Shown here: piece by piece, positions 42,169-53,627 of the stretch | How positions within the stretch are numbered: position 1 is the stretch's first letter | Layout: each line of letters begins with the position of its first letter | Origin: an uncultured Collinsella sp. | GTDB lineage: Bacteria > Actinomycetota > Coriobacteriia > Coriobacteriales > Coriobacteriaceae | Length of the DNA: 64,000 nt | Reading direction: 5' to 3' | Assembly: GCA_958412345.1 (NCBI GenBank) | Contig: CATYSO010000007.1 | Span: 1-64,000 of the forward strand | Notes under the pieces: generated by a model | Database searches by the model: none | What the model was told of the DNA's origin: nothing | Seen by the model: the letters and a program-made list of their open reading frames with translations, nothing else | Program-made: the position numbers and the translations under genes

Positions 42169-43398
42169 ATGGATCGAAACCAACTCGACCCCAGCGTCCC
42201 CAGCGCCACGGAGGTCAAAAAGATCCCGCTCATCATTAAGGTGTACGCCGTCCTGTGCATCCTGTCCGGCGTGGGCACGCTCCCGTCGGTCGCCGCCTTT
42301 ATGTGGCGGGTCATCACCGCGCTCATCAACGGCAACGCCGCCGCCAAGCTCGGCGACAACACGCTCGTCGCGGTCGGACTCATCGTCGCCGGCATCATGC
42401 TCTCTGCAGCAAGTGCCGTCATCCTGATCATCTTTGGCCTGGACCTTATCAAAAACCAGCGCCGCAACGCCGCCCGCCTGTCCTATATCCTCATTGCATT
42501 TACCGTCATCGAGCTTTTGGTCGACATGATGCTCCAAGGCATCGGGCCCTTCCTGCTGCGCCCCGCGATCCAGCTCGGCATCCTCATTGCGCTTTCGGCA
42601 ACCGTCGACCCCACGCTGCGCCAGGAGCGCGAGCTGCAGCGCCGCCTGCAGGAGATGCTCGACCGCGATGCCGCCGCCGAGGGCATGCTCGGCCGCGATG
42701 AGACCGGCGAGGGCTACATCAAGCTCAACTACTTCAACCTGTTCTGGGTATTCTTCGTCTGCTGCGTGCTCGGCCTGATCGCCGAGGACATCTGGCACAT
42801 GACGGTCGACGACCCAGGCGTCTACCAGGACCGCGCCGGTATGCTGTTTGGCCCCTTCAGCCCCATCTACGGCTTTGGTGCCGTACTCATGACCATGGTG
42901 CTCAACCGCTTCTATAAAAAGAACCCCATCATCATTTTCCTGGTAAGCGCTGTGCTCGGCGCGAGCTTTGAGGTGTTCGTGGGCTGGTTTATGCAGACCT
43001 CATTTGGCGTGGTCTCGTGGAGCTACTCGCATATGAAGCTGTTCGGCATGCCCGACCCACTCGCCGTCCTTACGGGCGGACGCACCTGCACGGGCTTTGC
43101 CTGCCTGTGGGGCCTAGGTGGCCTTATCTGGATCAAGCTGCTGCTGCCGAGGCTGCTCAAACTCATCAACATGATTCCATGGAAGAGCCGCTACTCCGCT
43201 ACCGTTATCTTTACCGTCATTATGCTGGTCGACGGCGTCATGACGCTGCAGTCGCTCGACTACTGGTACCAGCGCGTCAACGGTACGGAGCCGGATATTC
43301 CCGTCGCGCAGTTCTACGGCAAGTATTTCGATAACGACTACATGGAGAACCGCTTCCAGAGCATGACCATGAGTCCCAAGGATACGACACGCGTGTAG
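42169..43398 (+). CDS. Putative ABC transporter permease (CmpB/PF06541 type)
   Basis: A 409-residue membrane protein. The N-terminal half has about four helices (IPLIIKVYAVLCILSGVGTLP begins the first). After a charged loop with RQERELQRRLQEMLDRD, the C-terminal half is the PF06541 domain (GPFSPIYGFGAVLMTMVLNRFY, SAVLGASFEVFVGWFMQ, GRTCTGFACLWGLGGLIW), called an ABC-transporter type IV permease in Pfam. The transport role is unproven. It is monocistronic and convergent with the MoaE-like gene. Confidence 0.75.
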   Translation: MDRNQLDPSVPSATEVKKIPLIIKVYAVLCILSGVGTLPSVAAFMWRVITALINGNAAAKLGDNTLVAVGLIVAGIMLSAASAVILIIFGLDLIKNQRRNAARLSYILIAFTVIELLVDMMLQGIGPFLLRPAIQLGILIALSATVDPTLRQERELQRRLQEMLDRDAAAEGMLGRDETGEGYIKLNYFNLFWVFFVCCVLGLIAEDIWHMTVDDPGVYQDRAGMLFGPFSPIYGFGAVLMTMVLNRFYKKNPIIIFLVSAVLGASFEVFVGWFMQTSFGVVSWSYSHMKLFGMPDPLAVLTGGRTCTGFACLWGLGGLIWIKLLLPRLLKLINMIPWKSRYSATVIFTVIMLVDGVMTLQSLDYWYQRVNGTEPDIPVAQFYGKYFDNDYMENRFQSMTMSPKDTTRV

Positions 43399-43419
43399 CG
43401 CCCAGCGCACCCAAAACGC

Positions 43420-43458
43420 AAATTGCCCGCCGGTATCACACGTACCGGCGGGCAATTT
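43420..43458. terminator. Bidirectional terminator between convergent genes
   Basis: Arms AATTGCCCGCCGGTA and TACCGGCGGGCAATT with a T run on the plus strand and an A run on the other side. Confidence 0.87.
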
Positions 43459-43488
43459 TTGTAAACGAGCCTTTCATCGACGCAAAGC

Positions 43489-43905
43489 CTACGCCTCGCG
43501 CTCGACCTCGCTAACGCACTCGTTCTTGATGGTGCCGACAAGCGCCTGCAGCGCATCGACCACGTGCGGGCGAATGTCCCCGCCGATGAGCACGAGCATG
43601 ATGTCGTCGCCCACGGCAAGCTGGCCGCTTGCCAGCCACACGCGCACATAGCCGATACCCGGCATCGCGCGCGTTGCCTCGATGGCGGCTCGTACCTTGT
43701 CCGCATCGAAGCCAAACACCATGCCGCCCACCTTATGCCCGGGCGCCACGCCATCGGTCTCGATGCCGCGCGCCTCGGACTTAGGCGTCGCGCGCACCAC
43801 GCCGTTGTGCGTCAGGTACATACCGCAGCCAGCCGCCGAAGCATCGGCCTTGGCCTCGCGCAGCCAAACGTCGACCGAAGGCATCGATTCGCCACTCTCA
43901 AGCAT
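43489..43905 (-). CDS. MoaE-like molybdopterin synthase subunit
   Basis: A 138-residue protein that fits the large subunit of molybdopterin synthase in outline: GMYLTHNGVVRATPK matches the opening strand of MoaE, and LAVGDDIMLVLIGGDIRPHVVDALQALVGTIKNE matches the C-terminal dimer region, although the terminal WKKE is replaced. The expected His-Arg of the family hinge is absent, so catalysis is doubtful. No other molybdenum cofactor genes are adjacent. AGAAGGAG precedes the start. Confidence 0.6.
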   Translation of the reverse strand: MLESGESMPSVDVWLREAKADASAAGCGMYLTHNGVVRATPKSEARGIETDGVAPGHKVGGMVFGFDADKVRAAIEATRAMPGIGYVRVWLASGQLAVGDDIMLVLIGGDIRPHVVDALQALVGTIKNECVSEVEREA

Positions 43906-43945
43906 TGTTTCTCCTTCTGATTTTCCACTCCCCGCCTTGGACAGT

Positions 43946-44950
43946 TTATTCCTCGACCGGCGTGAGCACCATGACGGCGCGCGTGTTGCTCAGCGATAGC
44001 GAACGGCAGGTCACAAGCGTTACGATCTTGGTTGCCGAAGCGGCACGATCGGTGGCATCGCTCGCCACGGCAGAGGCACCGTCGAGCATCTCGGACAGGT
44101 AATTCTTCAGTCCGTCATCGCCCTCAAAGTTGGGCGTGCGCGCCTTGGCATACGTGTCCTCGACCACCTTGGTCGCCAGCGGGCGCAGTTTATACGTCGC
44201 ATCGCGTGTGATGTAGTACACGTATTCTATGCTGTCGAACGTCGCCTGATCGGTCGTGTTCGAAATCACGTTGAACATTGACCCGTCGTTCATGTGATGA
44301 CCGTAAATCGTGGTCTGCTGATCCACCATGCCCGGCGCAGTGTCGTCGCTATCCAAGAAGATGGCTCCCGACGCATTGGCAGTGCCGTCGAACAGCGTGT
44401 TGAGGTACTTGGAGTTGTTGTTGGTCTGCACCACGGGATAGTTGATGTTGGTGCCGGGTGCGTAAATCCAGCCCACAACCTCGGGATTTGTCTGAGCGAG
44501 CGCATTGAAGTCGATAATCGGCACGCCGCTGGCGTCCTTGTCTCTCACATATTGCTTTTCGATCTTTTGATACGACTCGCTCGCCTGCTTGTAGCCAATC
44601 TGGGCGTTGATAAAGATAGCGGCAGCGGCAACGATTAGACCGATGCCGATGATGATGAGCAGGATGGGGATGACGGAGCGGCGCTTCTTGCGCGGCGGCT
44701 CGGCGTAGCTCGATGGCGCAGCGTCCGATCGCTTCGTCGACCTCGACTGCTTCTTTGCCGTGTCGTACAACGAAGGTCGATACGCGGCCGGTGTATCCTG
44801 TCGGCGATGCGTCGCCGGCGTCACGGGGCGCGGCGCACGCGGCTGCTGCGGAGAGGATGTCCGGCCCTGCTGCGGCGCATGGGCGCCTCCCGACTTGGCT
44901 GGATCGGGAATCCGAGAAGCCGAAAAACGTTTTCCCTGATAGTCGGACAT
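43946..44950 (-). CDS. Class B sortase
   Basis: A 334-residue membrane-bound transpeptidase. A Pro/Ser/Arg-rich cytoplasmic tail of about 90 residues precedes one helix (VIPILLIIIGIGLIVAAAAIF). The catalytic domain has NPEVVGWIYAPGTNINYPVVQ, catalytic His in YGHHMNDGSMF, Cys in VTLVTC, and the partner Arg in SNTRAVMVLTP. Class B layout fits better than class A, so its substrate motif could be NPxTx or variant LPxTG such as LVATG seen at 12 kb. The substrate gene is not adjacent. Confidence 0.9.
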   Translation of the reverse strand: MSDYQGKRFSASRIPDPAKSGGAHAPQQGRTSSPQQPRAPRPVTPATHRRQDTPAAYRPSLYDTAKKQSRSTKRSDAAPSSYAEPPRKKRRSVIPILLIIIGIGLIVAAAAIFINAQIGYKQASESYQKIEKQYVRDKDASGVPIIDFNALAQTNPEVVGWIYAPGTNINYPVVQTNNNSKYLNTLFDGTANASGAIFLDSDDTAPGMVDQQTTIYGHHMNDGSMFNVISNTTDQATFDSIEYVYYITRDATYKLRPLATKVVEDTYAKARTPNFEGDDGLKNYLSEMLDGASAVASDATDRAASATKIVTLVTCRSLSLSNTRAVMVLTPVEE

Positions 44951-44986
44951 GGCTCTCCTTATGCTGCAAACGGAATGGCAGAGCTC

Positions 44987-45451
44987 CTAGGCGTCGGCCA
45001 TCTCCTGCTTCATCTTCTCGATAACCTTGCGGTACTCGGGGTCGCAGGCACCCAGGATCTGCGTCGCATAGATGGCGGCGTTCTTGGCGCCGTTAATGGC
45101 AACGCAGGCAACGGGCACGCCGGAGGGCATCTGCACCATCGACAGCAGCGAATCCATGCCGCCCAGGTCACTCGTCTTCATAGGCACGCCGATAACCGGC
45201 AGCGGGGTAAACGCAGCAACGACACCGCCCAGGTGAGCAGCCTTGCCAGCGGCGGCAATAATCACCTTGATGCCGCGGTCGGCAGCAGTCGAGGCCCACT
45301 CGTGGACCTTCGCCGGCGTGCGGTGCGCGCTCGCGATCACGAGCTCATAGGGCACACCCAGCGCCTCGAGCTCGGCGGTGCAACCTTCCATAACGCCCAG
45401 ATCGGACTTGGAGCCCATGATGATCCCGACAACCGGCTTCTGATCTGCCAT
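44987..45451 (-). CDS. purE: 5-(carboxyamino)imidazole ribonucleotide mutase PurE
   Basis: Converts N5-CAIR to CAIR in purine synthesis. The 154-residue chain has VGIIMGSKSDLGVME, ASAHRTPAKV with the catalytic His, AAAGKAAHLGGVVAAFT and SLLSMVQMPSGVPVACVAING. Length and motifs match the class I family. AGGAGG lies nine bases before the ATG. No purK is visible beside it. Confidence 0.96.
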   Translation of the reverse strand: MADQKPVVGIIMGSKSDLGVMEGCTAELEALGVPYELVIASAHRTPAKVHEWASTAADRGIKVIIAAAGKAAHLGGVVAAFTPLPVIGVPMKTSDLGGMDSLLSMVQMPSGVPVACVAINGAKNAAIYATQILGACDPEYRKVIEKMKQEMADA

Positions 45452-45537
45452 AAACAAAGACCTCCTGTTGAGAGCGGTGACGCGGCGAATCCGCGACCCT
45501 TAACTACTGAGAGTAGTATAGCTGCTCCCGTCCCTGC

Positions 45538-45642
45538 GGTCCCCGGGTGCCCCGCGGCGCGCCGGGTTTTTATCTTCGCTCCCCTTGCTTCGCAAAGTCG
45601 CTCAGATAATAAACTCGGCGCGCCGCGGGGCACCCGGGGACC
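45538..45642. repeat. Long hairpin with 32-base arms, element 1
   Basis: Arms 45538-45569 and 45611-45642 are reverse complements with one mismatch, extended inward by TTATCT/AGATAA. The loop holds CTTCGCTCC and AGTCGCTCAG. It is shared in core sequence with elements 2 and 3 but has different arms. Confidence 0.75.
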
Positions 45643-45682
45643 TACCGGGGATTGCCATGACGTACGTTGGCTGAAATAAATT

Positions 45683-45726
45683 GGCCCGGTTGCTTTGCAA
45701 AGTCGTTCAGATGAAAACACCGGGCC
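45683..45726. repeat. Short-armed hairpin, element 2
   Basis: Arms GGCCCGGT and ACCGGGCC enclose TGCTTTGCAAAGTCGTTCAG, nearly identical to the element 1 core. Each element ends in a conserved block CCTACCGGGGATTGCCATGA starting at 45641 and 45745, 104 bases apart, so the two form a tandem pair. The remaining bases to 45875 hold no gene. Confidence 0.65.
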
Positions 45727-45875
45727 GCCGCAGAGCACCCTCGACCTACCGGGGATTGCCATGACGTACATTGGCTGATTTGGTTTGGAATGGAAGGTTG
45801 ACGGAGGGTAGTGAGCTGTTTCGTTACTGGGTTTAGAAATCCTCGCTCGTTCGTTTCAGCCCGCGTCATCGCGTG

Positions 45876-47087
45876 CTAGACGGCCAGCTCGCCTGATTCA
45901 CCCATAAGCCATCGTGCCAGGTCGACGACCTTGATGCCATCCCAGTCAGTCGTTTCGTGCCCTGTTCGGGCGATGACGCACTTGGGATAGGCGTCTCGAA
46001 TCCGTCGCAGCGGATCAAGCTCACGCTCAAGCGTCGCTTCTTGGGAAATGTCGTCACTCACCTGGATATAGACACGGCGGTCACGCCTGATGGCAACAAA
46101 GTCTATTTCCTTTTGGTAGAGAACGCCCACGTAGACCTCCCATCCGCGGCGCATAAGCTCGGTTGCCACCATATTCTCGTAAACATGGCCAAAATCGAGC
46201 TTTTTCGTGCCAAGCGCGGCGTAGCGAAACGAATGGTCGGCCAGGTAGTATTTATCTCCCGTCGACAGGTATTTCTTTCCTGAGACGTCAAAGCGACGAA
46301 ACCGGTAGAACGCAAACGCATTACACAGGTAGTCGATATACACAGCCAGCGTCTTGTCGCTTATCTTAAGGTTCGCTCGTGACAGCTCGGCCGCCATCCC
46401 CTTGAGAGAAGAGATGTTTCCGACGTTATCCATCAGGAACTCGCAGGAACGTTTAAGCTGCTCCGCATTACGTATACGATATTTTTGTCTGATGTCGCGC
46501 AGGATAAGAGTCTCAAGCACATCCGAGATGTATGAGAAACGCATCCTTTCGTCCTGGTAGATATAGGAACCCGGCATTCCTCCCTCGCGGACATAGCGAG
46601 CAAGGGCCTCGGCTGGAGAAGTGATCTCGTGATACGCCGAGAACTCCGCAAGTGAAAACGGAAAGACCTCGATCTCCACCGTTCTTCCCGTGAACAACGT
46701 CGAGAGGTCGCTTGAGAGAAGAAAGGCATTCGACCCCGTGATGTAAATGTCATATTTCTCTGACGCATGAAGACTGTTGATAGCCCGCTCGAACCCTTCA
46801 CACATCTGGACCTCGTCGATCATGACGATATTCCGGCAACCCTCAATATAGTGCTTTTCAACATATGTATGCAGCGCATGGTATTCCGCCAACGGCTCGA
46901 ACTCAAGTAGATTGAAGTTGACGTGTATGACGTTGGCCGAGGGGTCGTTTGAACGAAGTTGGCTGGCAAACGCCTCAAGCAATTTCGATTTTCCGCATCG
47001 CCTGATTCCGGTGATCACCTTGATATCAGGCGTACCTGCCACCTTGGAAAGCTTGCTCATGTAGAACGGGCGATCGATAAGTTTCAT
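45876..47087 (-). CDS. AAA ATPase with DUF4143 domain
   Basis: A 403-residue ATPase of the AAA_14/DUF4143 family. Walker A is ITGIRRCGKSKLL, Walker B NIVMIDEVQMCEG, followed by DIYITGSNAFLLSSDLSTLFTGR. DUF4143 in the C-terminal half shows FLMDNVGNISSLKGMA, a winged-helix part, and EIDFVAIRRDRRVYIQV, a nuclease-like core. The role of the family is unknown. The start codon is preceded by AGTAGGTTGCC and a candidate operator. The gene is alone between purE and carB. GC is lower than in the neighbours. Confidence 0.85.
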   Translation of the reverse strand: MKLIDRPFYMSKLSKVAGTPDIKVITGIRRCGKSKLLEAFASQLRSNDPSANVIHVNFNLLEFEPLAEYHALHTYVEKHYIEGCRNIVMIDEVQMCEGFERAINSLHASEKYDIYITGSNAFLLSSDLSTLFTGRTVEIEVFPFSLAEFSAYHEITSPAEALARYVREGGMPGSYIYQDERMRFSYISDVLETLILRDIRQKYRIRNAEQLKRSCEFLMDNVGNISSLKGMAAELSRANLKISDKTLAVYIDYLCNAFAFYRFRRFDVSGKKYLSTGDKYYLADHSFRYAALGTKKLDFGHVYENMVATELMRRGWEVYVGVLYQKEIDFVAIRRDRRVYIQVSDDISQEATLERELDPLRRIRDAYPKCVIARTGHETTDWDGIKVVDLARWLMGESGELAV

Positions 47088-47124
47088 GGCAACCTACTTC
47101 GCAAAATTCAAAACCATTAGAAAA

Positions 47125-47154
47125 CGCGAAGTAAAATATATCATCTACTTCGCG
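47125..47154 (-). promoter_or_regulatory. Inverted-repeat operator candidate
   Basis: CGCGAAGTA and TACTTCGCG, nine bases each, flank a 12-base AT-rich spacer with a -10-like TATATT on the coding strand. A third half-site GCGAAGTA lies over the ribosome site of the ATPase gene, near 47095. Confidence 0.5.
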
Positions 47155-47159
47155 TCTTT

Positions 47160-47590
47160 GAAACATTTTAGATTTTGCGTAATAATTCCTGTCAAGCTAT
47201 CGCAAGCACGACGCGGGCGAGGTTGTCCCTCCCCCTAATCGACTCTGTGCGGAAGCCCGGGGTGACAGGTTTCCGCTTTGCTCGGCATCCGGGAGTCCCG
47301 TTCGAAGTCGGCGTCCTCATCAGCTGCGACAGTCGAACCCAACTCCACGTGCACATCGCCGCCGGCAAGACGACCTTCACCACGAAGATGCAATAGCCGG
47401 GGCGCACGGTCCGTGGGCAACCGAGCGAGGAAAATGTCCCATCAACAAAACGAGCGAGGATTCCGTCCCACGTAGAGCCCAAATCCAAGCTCCCCAAGGA
47501 ACAAAATCCTCACTCGACATCCGCATCCTCTTTAGCCTAAGTCATCGCGCAAAGCCCCTTCTGCAGCACACGGTGCGACCAAGTCACCGC
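47160..47590. other. Gene-poor gap before carB hairpin
   Basis: No convincing gene. An open frame on the minus strand covers much of it, but it lacks coding bias. Two short direct repeats of GAGCGAGGA occur near 47423 and 47453, which suggests a structured or repeat-derived region. Confidence 0.3.
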
Positions 47591-47591
47591 A

Positions 47592-47677
47592 GGCCGGGGC
47601 GGGGGATCGAGTTTCCCACTGAGCGACTCTGCTTGCAGCCGGAGCGAAGGGGGAAACTCGGCTCCCCCGCCCCGGCC
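47592..47677. repeat. Long hairpin after carB, element 3
   Basis: Arms 47592-47617 and 47651-47677 pair almost perfectly with one small gap. The loop, read on the minus strand, has CTTCGCTCC and AGTCGCTCAG, matching element 1, although the arms are unrelated. It lies 13 bases beyond the carB stop and could act as a terminator. Confidence 0.75.
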
Positions 47678-47689
47678 GGACAGGTCAGT

Positions 47690-51004
<3,315 letters not shown>

Positions 51005-51005
51005 G

Positions 51006-52436
51006 TTAGTTCTCCTCGGTCTCGGTCTCGGCGAAATTCCAGCCAGCCAGGCGGTCCTTCGCGGTATCAATGTCCAGGTAGTTCTCTTCGCCGTCCATGA
51101 GTCGCGTAAAGGCGGTAAAGAGATAGTGGGCATCGGTGGGGCCGGGCGAAGCCTCGGGGTGGTACTGGACCGAGAAACACGGGGCGTCGAGCAGCTGGAT
51201 GCCCTCGGCGGTGCCGTCGTTGAGGTTCACATGTGTCAGGCGAATGCGACCAAAGCGCTCGTTCATCACGACCGGCGCGACGCCGCGACGCACCCAGGCG
51301 CGCAGGTCGCCATCGGCCGCATGCTCGGTTTCGCCGCCGGAAAGCTCCGGAATCAGTTTGCCCAGACTGGGGAACAGCAGGCCAAAGCCGTGGTTTTGCG
51401 CGGTGATCTCCACGCGACGGCTCACCAGATTCATAACCGGCTGGTTACCGCCACGGTGACCGAATTTAAGCTTTTCCATTTGGGCGCCGCAGGCCAAGCT
51501 GATCATCTGGTGACCCAGGCAAATACCAAAGACCGGTACCTTGCCGATCAGCTGCTGCACCTGCTCGTAGGTCTCCACCACGGCATCGGGGTCGCCGGGG
51601 CCGTTGGACAAAAAGACGCCATCAGGATTCATGTCGAGCACCTGCTGGGCGGGCGTATCCCACGGCACGACGGTGAGGTCGCAGCCGGCACGGACCAGGC
51701 CCTCCAGAATACCGCGCTTCACACCGCAGTCGTAGGCGACCACTTTGTGACGGGCAGGAGCGGCAGCCGCAAGCGCAAAGCCATGCGTGGCAGGCAGGTC
51801 GGCGGCCACAAACTCGTGAGGCGCGGGACAGCTCACGGTCTTGACCAGGTTCTCGCCCACCAGCGTGGGCGCTGCGTCCAGACGCTCGGCGAGCTCGTCG
51901 ACGTCGAAGATCTCTGTCGAGATAATGCCCATCTTGGAACCATTGTCGCGCAGATGGCGCACCAGAGCGCGGGTGTCGACACCCTCGATAGCGACGATGC
52001 CGTGAGCGCGCAGGTACTCCGGCACGCTGACGGCCGAGCGCCAGTTAGAAGGCGTGGCGCACATGTCGCGAACGATCATGCCGCGCATAGCCGGAGCGCT
52101 CGCAGGGCGCACGGCGTCGCCGGGGAAGGCCGACTGGACATCGGTCTCGTCGATACCGTAATTGCCGATCTGCGGATAGGTCATGGTTACAATTTGGCCG
52201 GCATAACTCGGGTCGGTCATGACCTCAAAGTAGCCCTCAAGCGAGGTGTTGAAGCAGACTTCGCCGGTCGCGGTGCCCTCGGCGCCGCATGCACGTCCAT
52301 AAAAAATGGTCCCATCCTCAAGATACAGGATACAGGGACCGCAGGTGCCCTTGCTGGTTTTGGCCAGCATACGCTGGCAAAGCTCGCTGGGCGCGAAGGT
52401 GCGGGCGGCAGCGCCCGCGGTATGGTTGTTCGCCAT
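51006..52436 (-). CDS. carA: Carbamoyl phosphate synthase small subunit
   Basis: Glutaminase subunit that supplies ammonia to CarB. The N-terminal domain shows LEDGTIFYGRACGAEGTATGEVCFNTSLEGY. The class I glutaminase domain has VVAYDCGVKRGIL, the catalytic Cys in FGICLGHQMISLACG, and the His-x-Glu at FSVQYHPEASPGP. The length of 476 residues is longer than E. coli CarA, with an N-terminal extension and about 30 extra tail residues. The ATG follows GAAGGAG, which sits directly beside a PyrR-type hairpin. Confidence 0.96.
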   Translation of the reverse strand: MANNHTAGAAARTFAPSELCQRMLAKTSKGTCGPCILYLEDGTIFYGRACGAEGTATGEVCFNTSLEGYFEVMTDPSYAGQIVTMTYPQIGNYGIDETDVQSAFPGDAVRPASAPAMRGMIVRDMCATPSNWRSAVSVPEYLRAHGIVAIEGVDTRALVRHLRDNGSKMGIISTEIFDVDELAERLDAAPTLVGENLVKTVSCPAPHEFVAADLPATHGFALAAAAPARHKVVAYDCGVKRGILEGLVRAGCDLTVVPWDTPAQQVLDMNPDGVFLSNGPGDPDAVVETYEQVQQLIGKVPVFGICLGHQMISLACGAQMEKLKFGHRGGNQPVMNLVSRRVEITAQNHGFGLLFPSLGKLIPELSGGETEHAADGDLRAWVRRGVAPVVMNERFGRIRLTHVNLNDGTAEGIQLLDAPCFSVQYHPEASPGPTDAHYLFTAFTRLMDGEENYLDIDTAKDRLAGWNFAETETEEN

Positions 52437-52440
52437 AATT

Positions 52441-52468
52441 CTCCTTCCCGGTCTCACAGGACCGGCTT
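52441..52468 (-). promoter_or_regulatory. PyrR-type hairpin overlapping carA ribosome site
   Basis: On the minus strand a stem CCGGTC/GACCGG carries the loop TCCTGTGAGAC, which fits the PyrR RNA consensus TCCNGNGAGRY. The carA Shine-Dalgarno GAAGGAG follows immediately. This arrangement matches translational repression described for actinobacterial pyr genes. Sequence fit is by eye only. Confidence 0.6.
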
Positions 52469-52595
52469 AAAGGTGTGTAGTTAGGCCTCGCGGTATTGTA
52501 ACCGCAAGCATGCCTCATGGCGTTAATTTCATCGAAATGTTTACGAAATGATAATTATGACTTTCTATGCATAATGATTTTTCTGGGACGGGGAT

Positions 52596-52640
52596 TAAAA
52601 ATCATCCCGCGGGGCTTGTGGCTCACACGGGATGATGGCG
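52596..52640 (-). terminator. Terminator of the single-TM protein gene
   Basis: Minus-strand arms ATCATCCCG and CGGGATGAT with a TTTTT tail, past the stop at 52643. It separates this gene from the carA leader. Confidence 0.85.
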
Positions 52641-52642
52641 TC

Positions 52643-53608
52643 TTATTTTTTCTTGTCCTGTTCCAGCAGATCGGACGGTGAACGATCGGGCTTGCCGCCG
52701 CGGAAAATCTCGCGGCCATGCAGACGATGCTCCAGGTCACGTTCGGCCTTTTCCTCGTCAATCTTGGTCTGGCTCACCACCGGGTCCTCGATCAGCGACG
52801 AAACCGAGTTCACCTGTTTTTGAATGCGCTCGGCAATGGTGTCGTCCATGCTTACGATGCGCATCTTCCAGTCGATACTCGTGGCGTTGGATGAGCTCTT
52901 GGTCCACACAAACGTCAAAATGGCGCTCTGATGACCCCGCGCGGGGAACATGCCAAAAAAGGAATCGTGCTGAATGTTGCTATCCTCGTCGATATAGGCG
53001 TGAACGTTATACACCACGCGGTCAATCTTGTCGTTGAGCAGGGCGTTGGTCGCAAGCGCCGCGGCCTGGATCTGCCCGTTGGACAGCAGCTCGAGCTCAT
53101 TGGCAGACGACGTGTCCAACACCGTCACCTCAACCGTGCCCGTGCGCTCATCGGCCTCGTCGACAGAAAAATCAAGCGGGAACTGCGTAAAGCCGTTGCC
53201 CCATTCGAGTCCACCCTTGAGCGCGGTCGAGACGGTATCCACCGAAACGCTCTCGGACAGGTTGGCGGTATTCAGACGGCGCATCACGCCGTAGCCGATC
53301 TGCATGCCCACGATCAGCACCAGAATACCGATGACCACGGCCATCGCGGTCTTCGTAATGGTATGGCTCACCTGCGAGCCCGAAGGATCGTCCTCGGACA
53401 GCGGGTCGATATGTTTTGCCTGGCTCGCGCGGTCCTCGCTGCGCAGCTGCGCTAGCGCCGCTTTGTCACCGCGCTTGGCCGCAGCCTCCTTCTCACGCAT
53501 GCGCTCGGTTCGCTTTTTGGCAAGCGTGGGATCCAAGACACCGGATGCATCGATTTCGGAGAATAACTCCGTCACTTCTTCCGGAGTCAAAGGGTTCTTG
53601 TCAGCCAT
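52643..53608 (-). CDS. Single-pass membrane protein, unknown
   Basis: A 321-residue protein. The first 85 residues are charged and helical (KNPLTPEEVTELFSEIDASG). A single membrane helix (AMAVVIGILVLIVGMQIGYG) follows. The outer part is mixed alpha/beta (TVEVTVLDTSSANELELLSNGQ) with no recognised domain, and the charged tail EHRLHGREIFRGGKPDRSPS closes it. CAGGAAG precedes the ATG. It is on the same strand as the exporter gene and separated by 19 bases, so probably cotranscribed with it. Confidence 0.6.
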   Translation of the reverse strand: MADKNPLTPEEVTELFSEIDASGVLDPTLAKKRTERMREKEAAAKRGDKAALAQLRSEDRASQAKHIDPLSEDDPSGSQVSHTITKTAMAVVIGILVLIVGMQIGYGVMRRLNTANLSESVSVDTVSTALKGGLEWGNGFTQFPLDFSVDEADERTGTVEVTVLDTSSANELELLSNGQIQAAALATNALLNDKIDRVVYNVHAYIDEDSNIQHDSFFGMFPARGHQSAILTFVWTKSSSNATSIDWKMRIVSMDDTIAERIQKQVNSVSSLIEDPVVSQTKIDEEKAERDLEHRLHGREIFRGGKPDRSPSDLLEQDKKK

Positions 53609-53627
53609 AAACTTCCTGTCATATCAA

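Noticed and set aside
47192..47497. Open frame on the minus strand in the gap before carB
   Set aside because: No ribosome site and unusual residue composition; treated as a repeat-derived stretch, not a gene.
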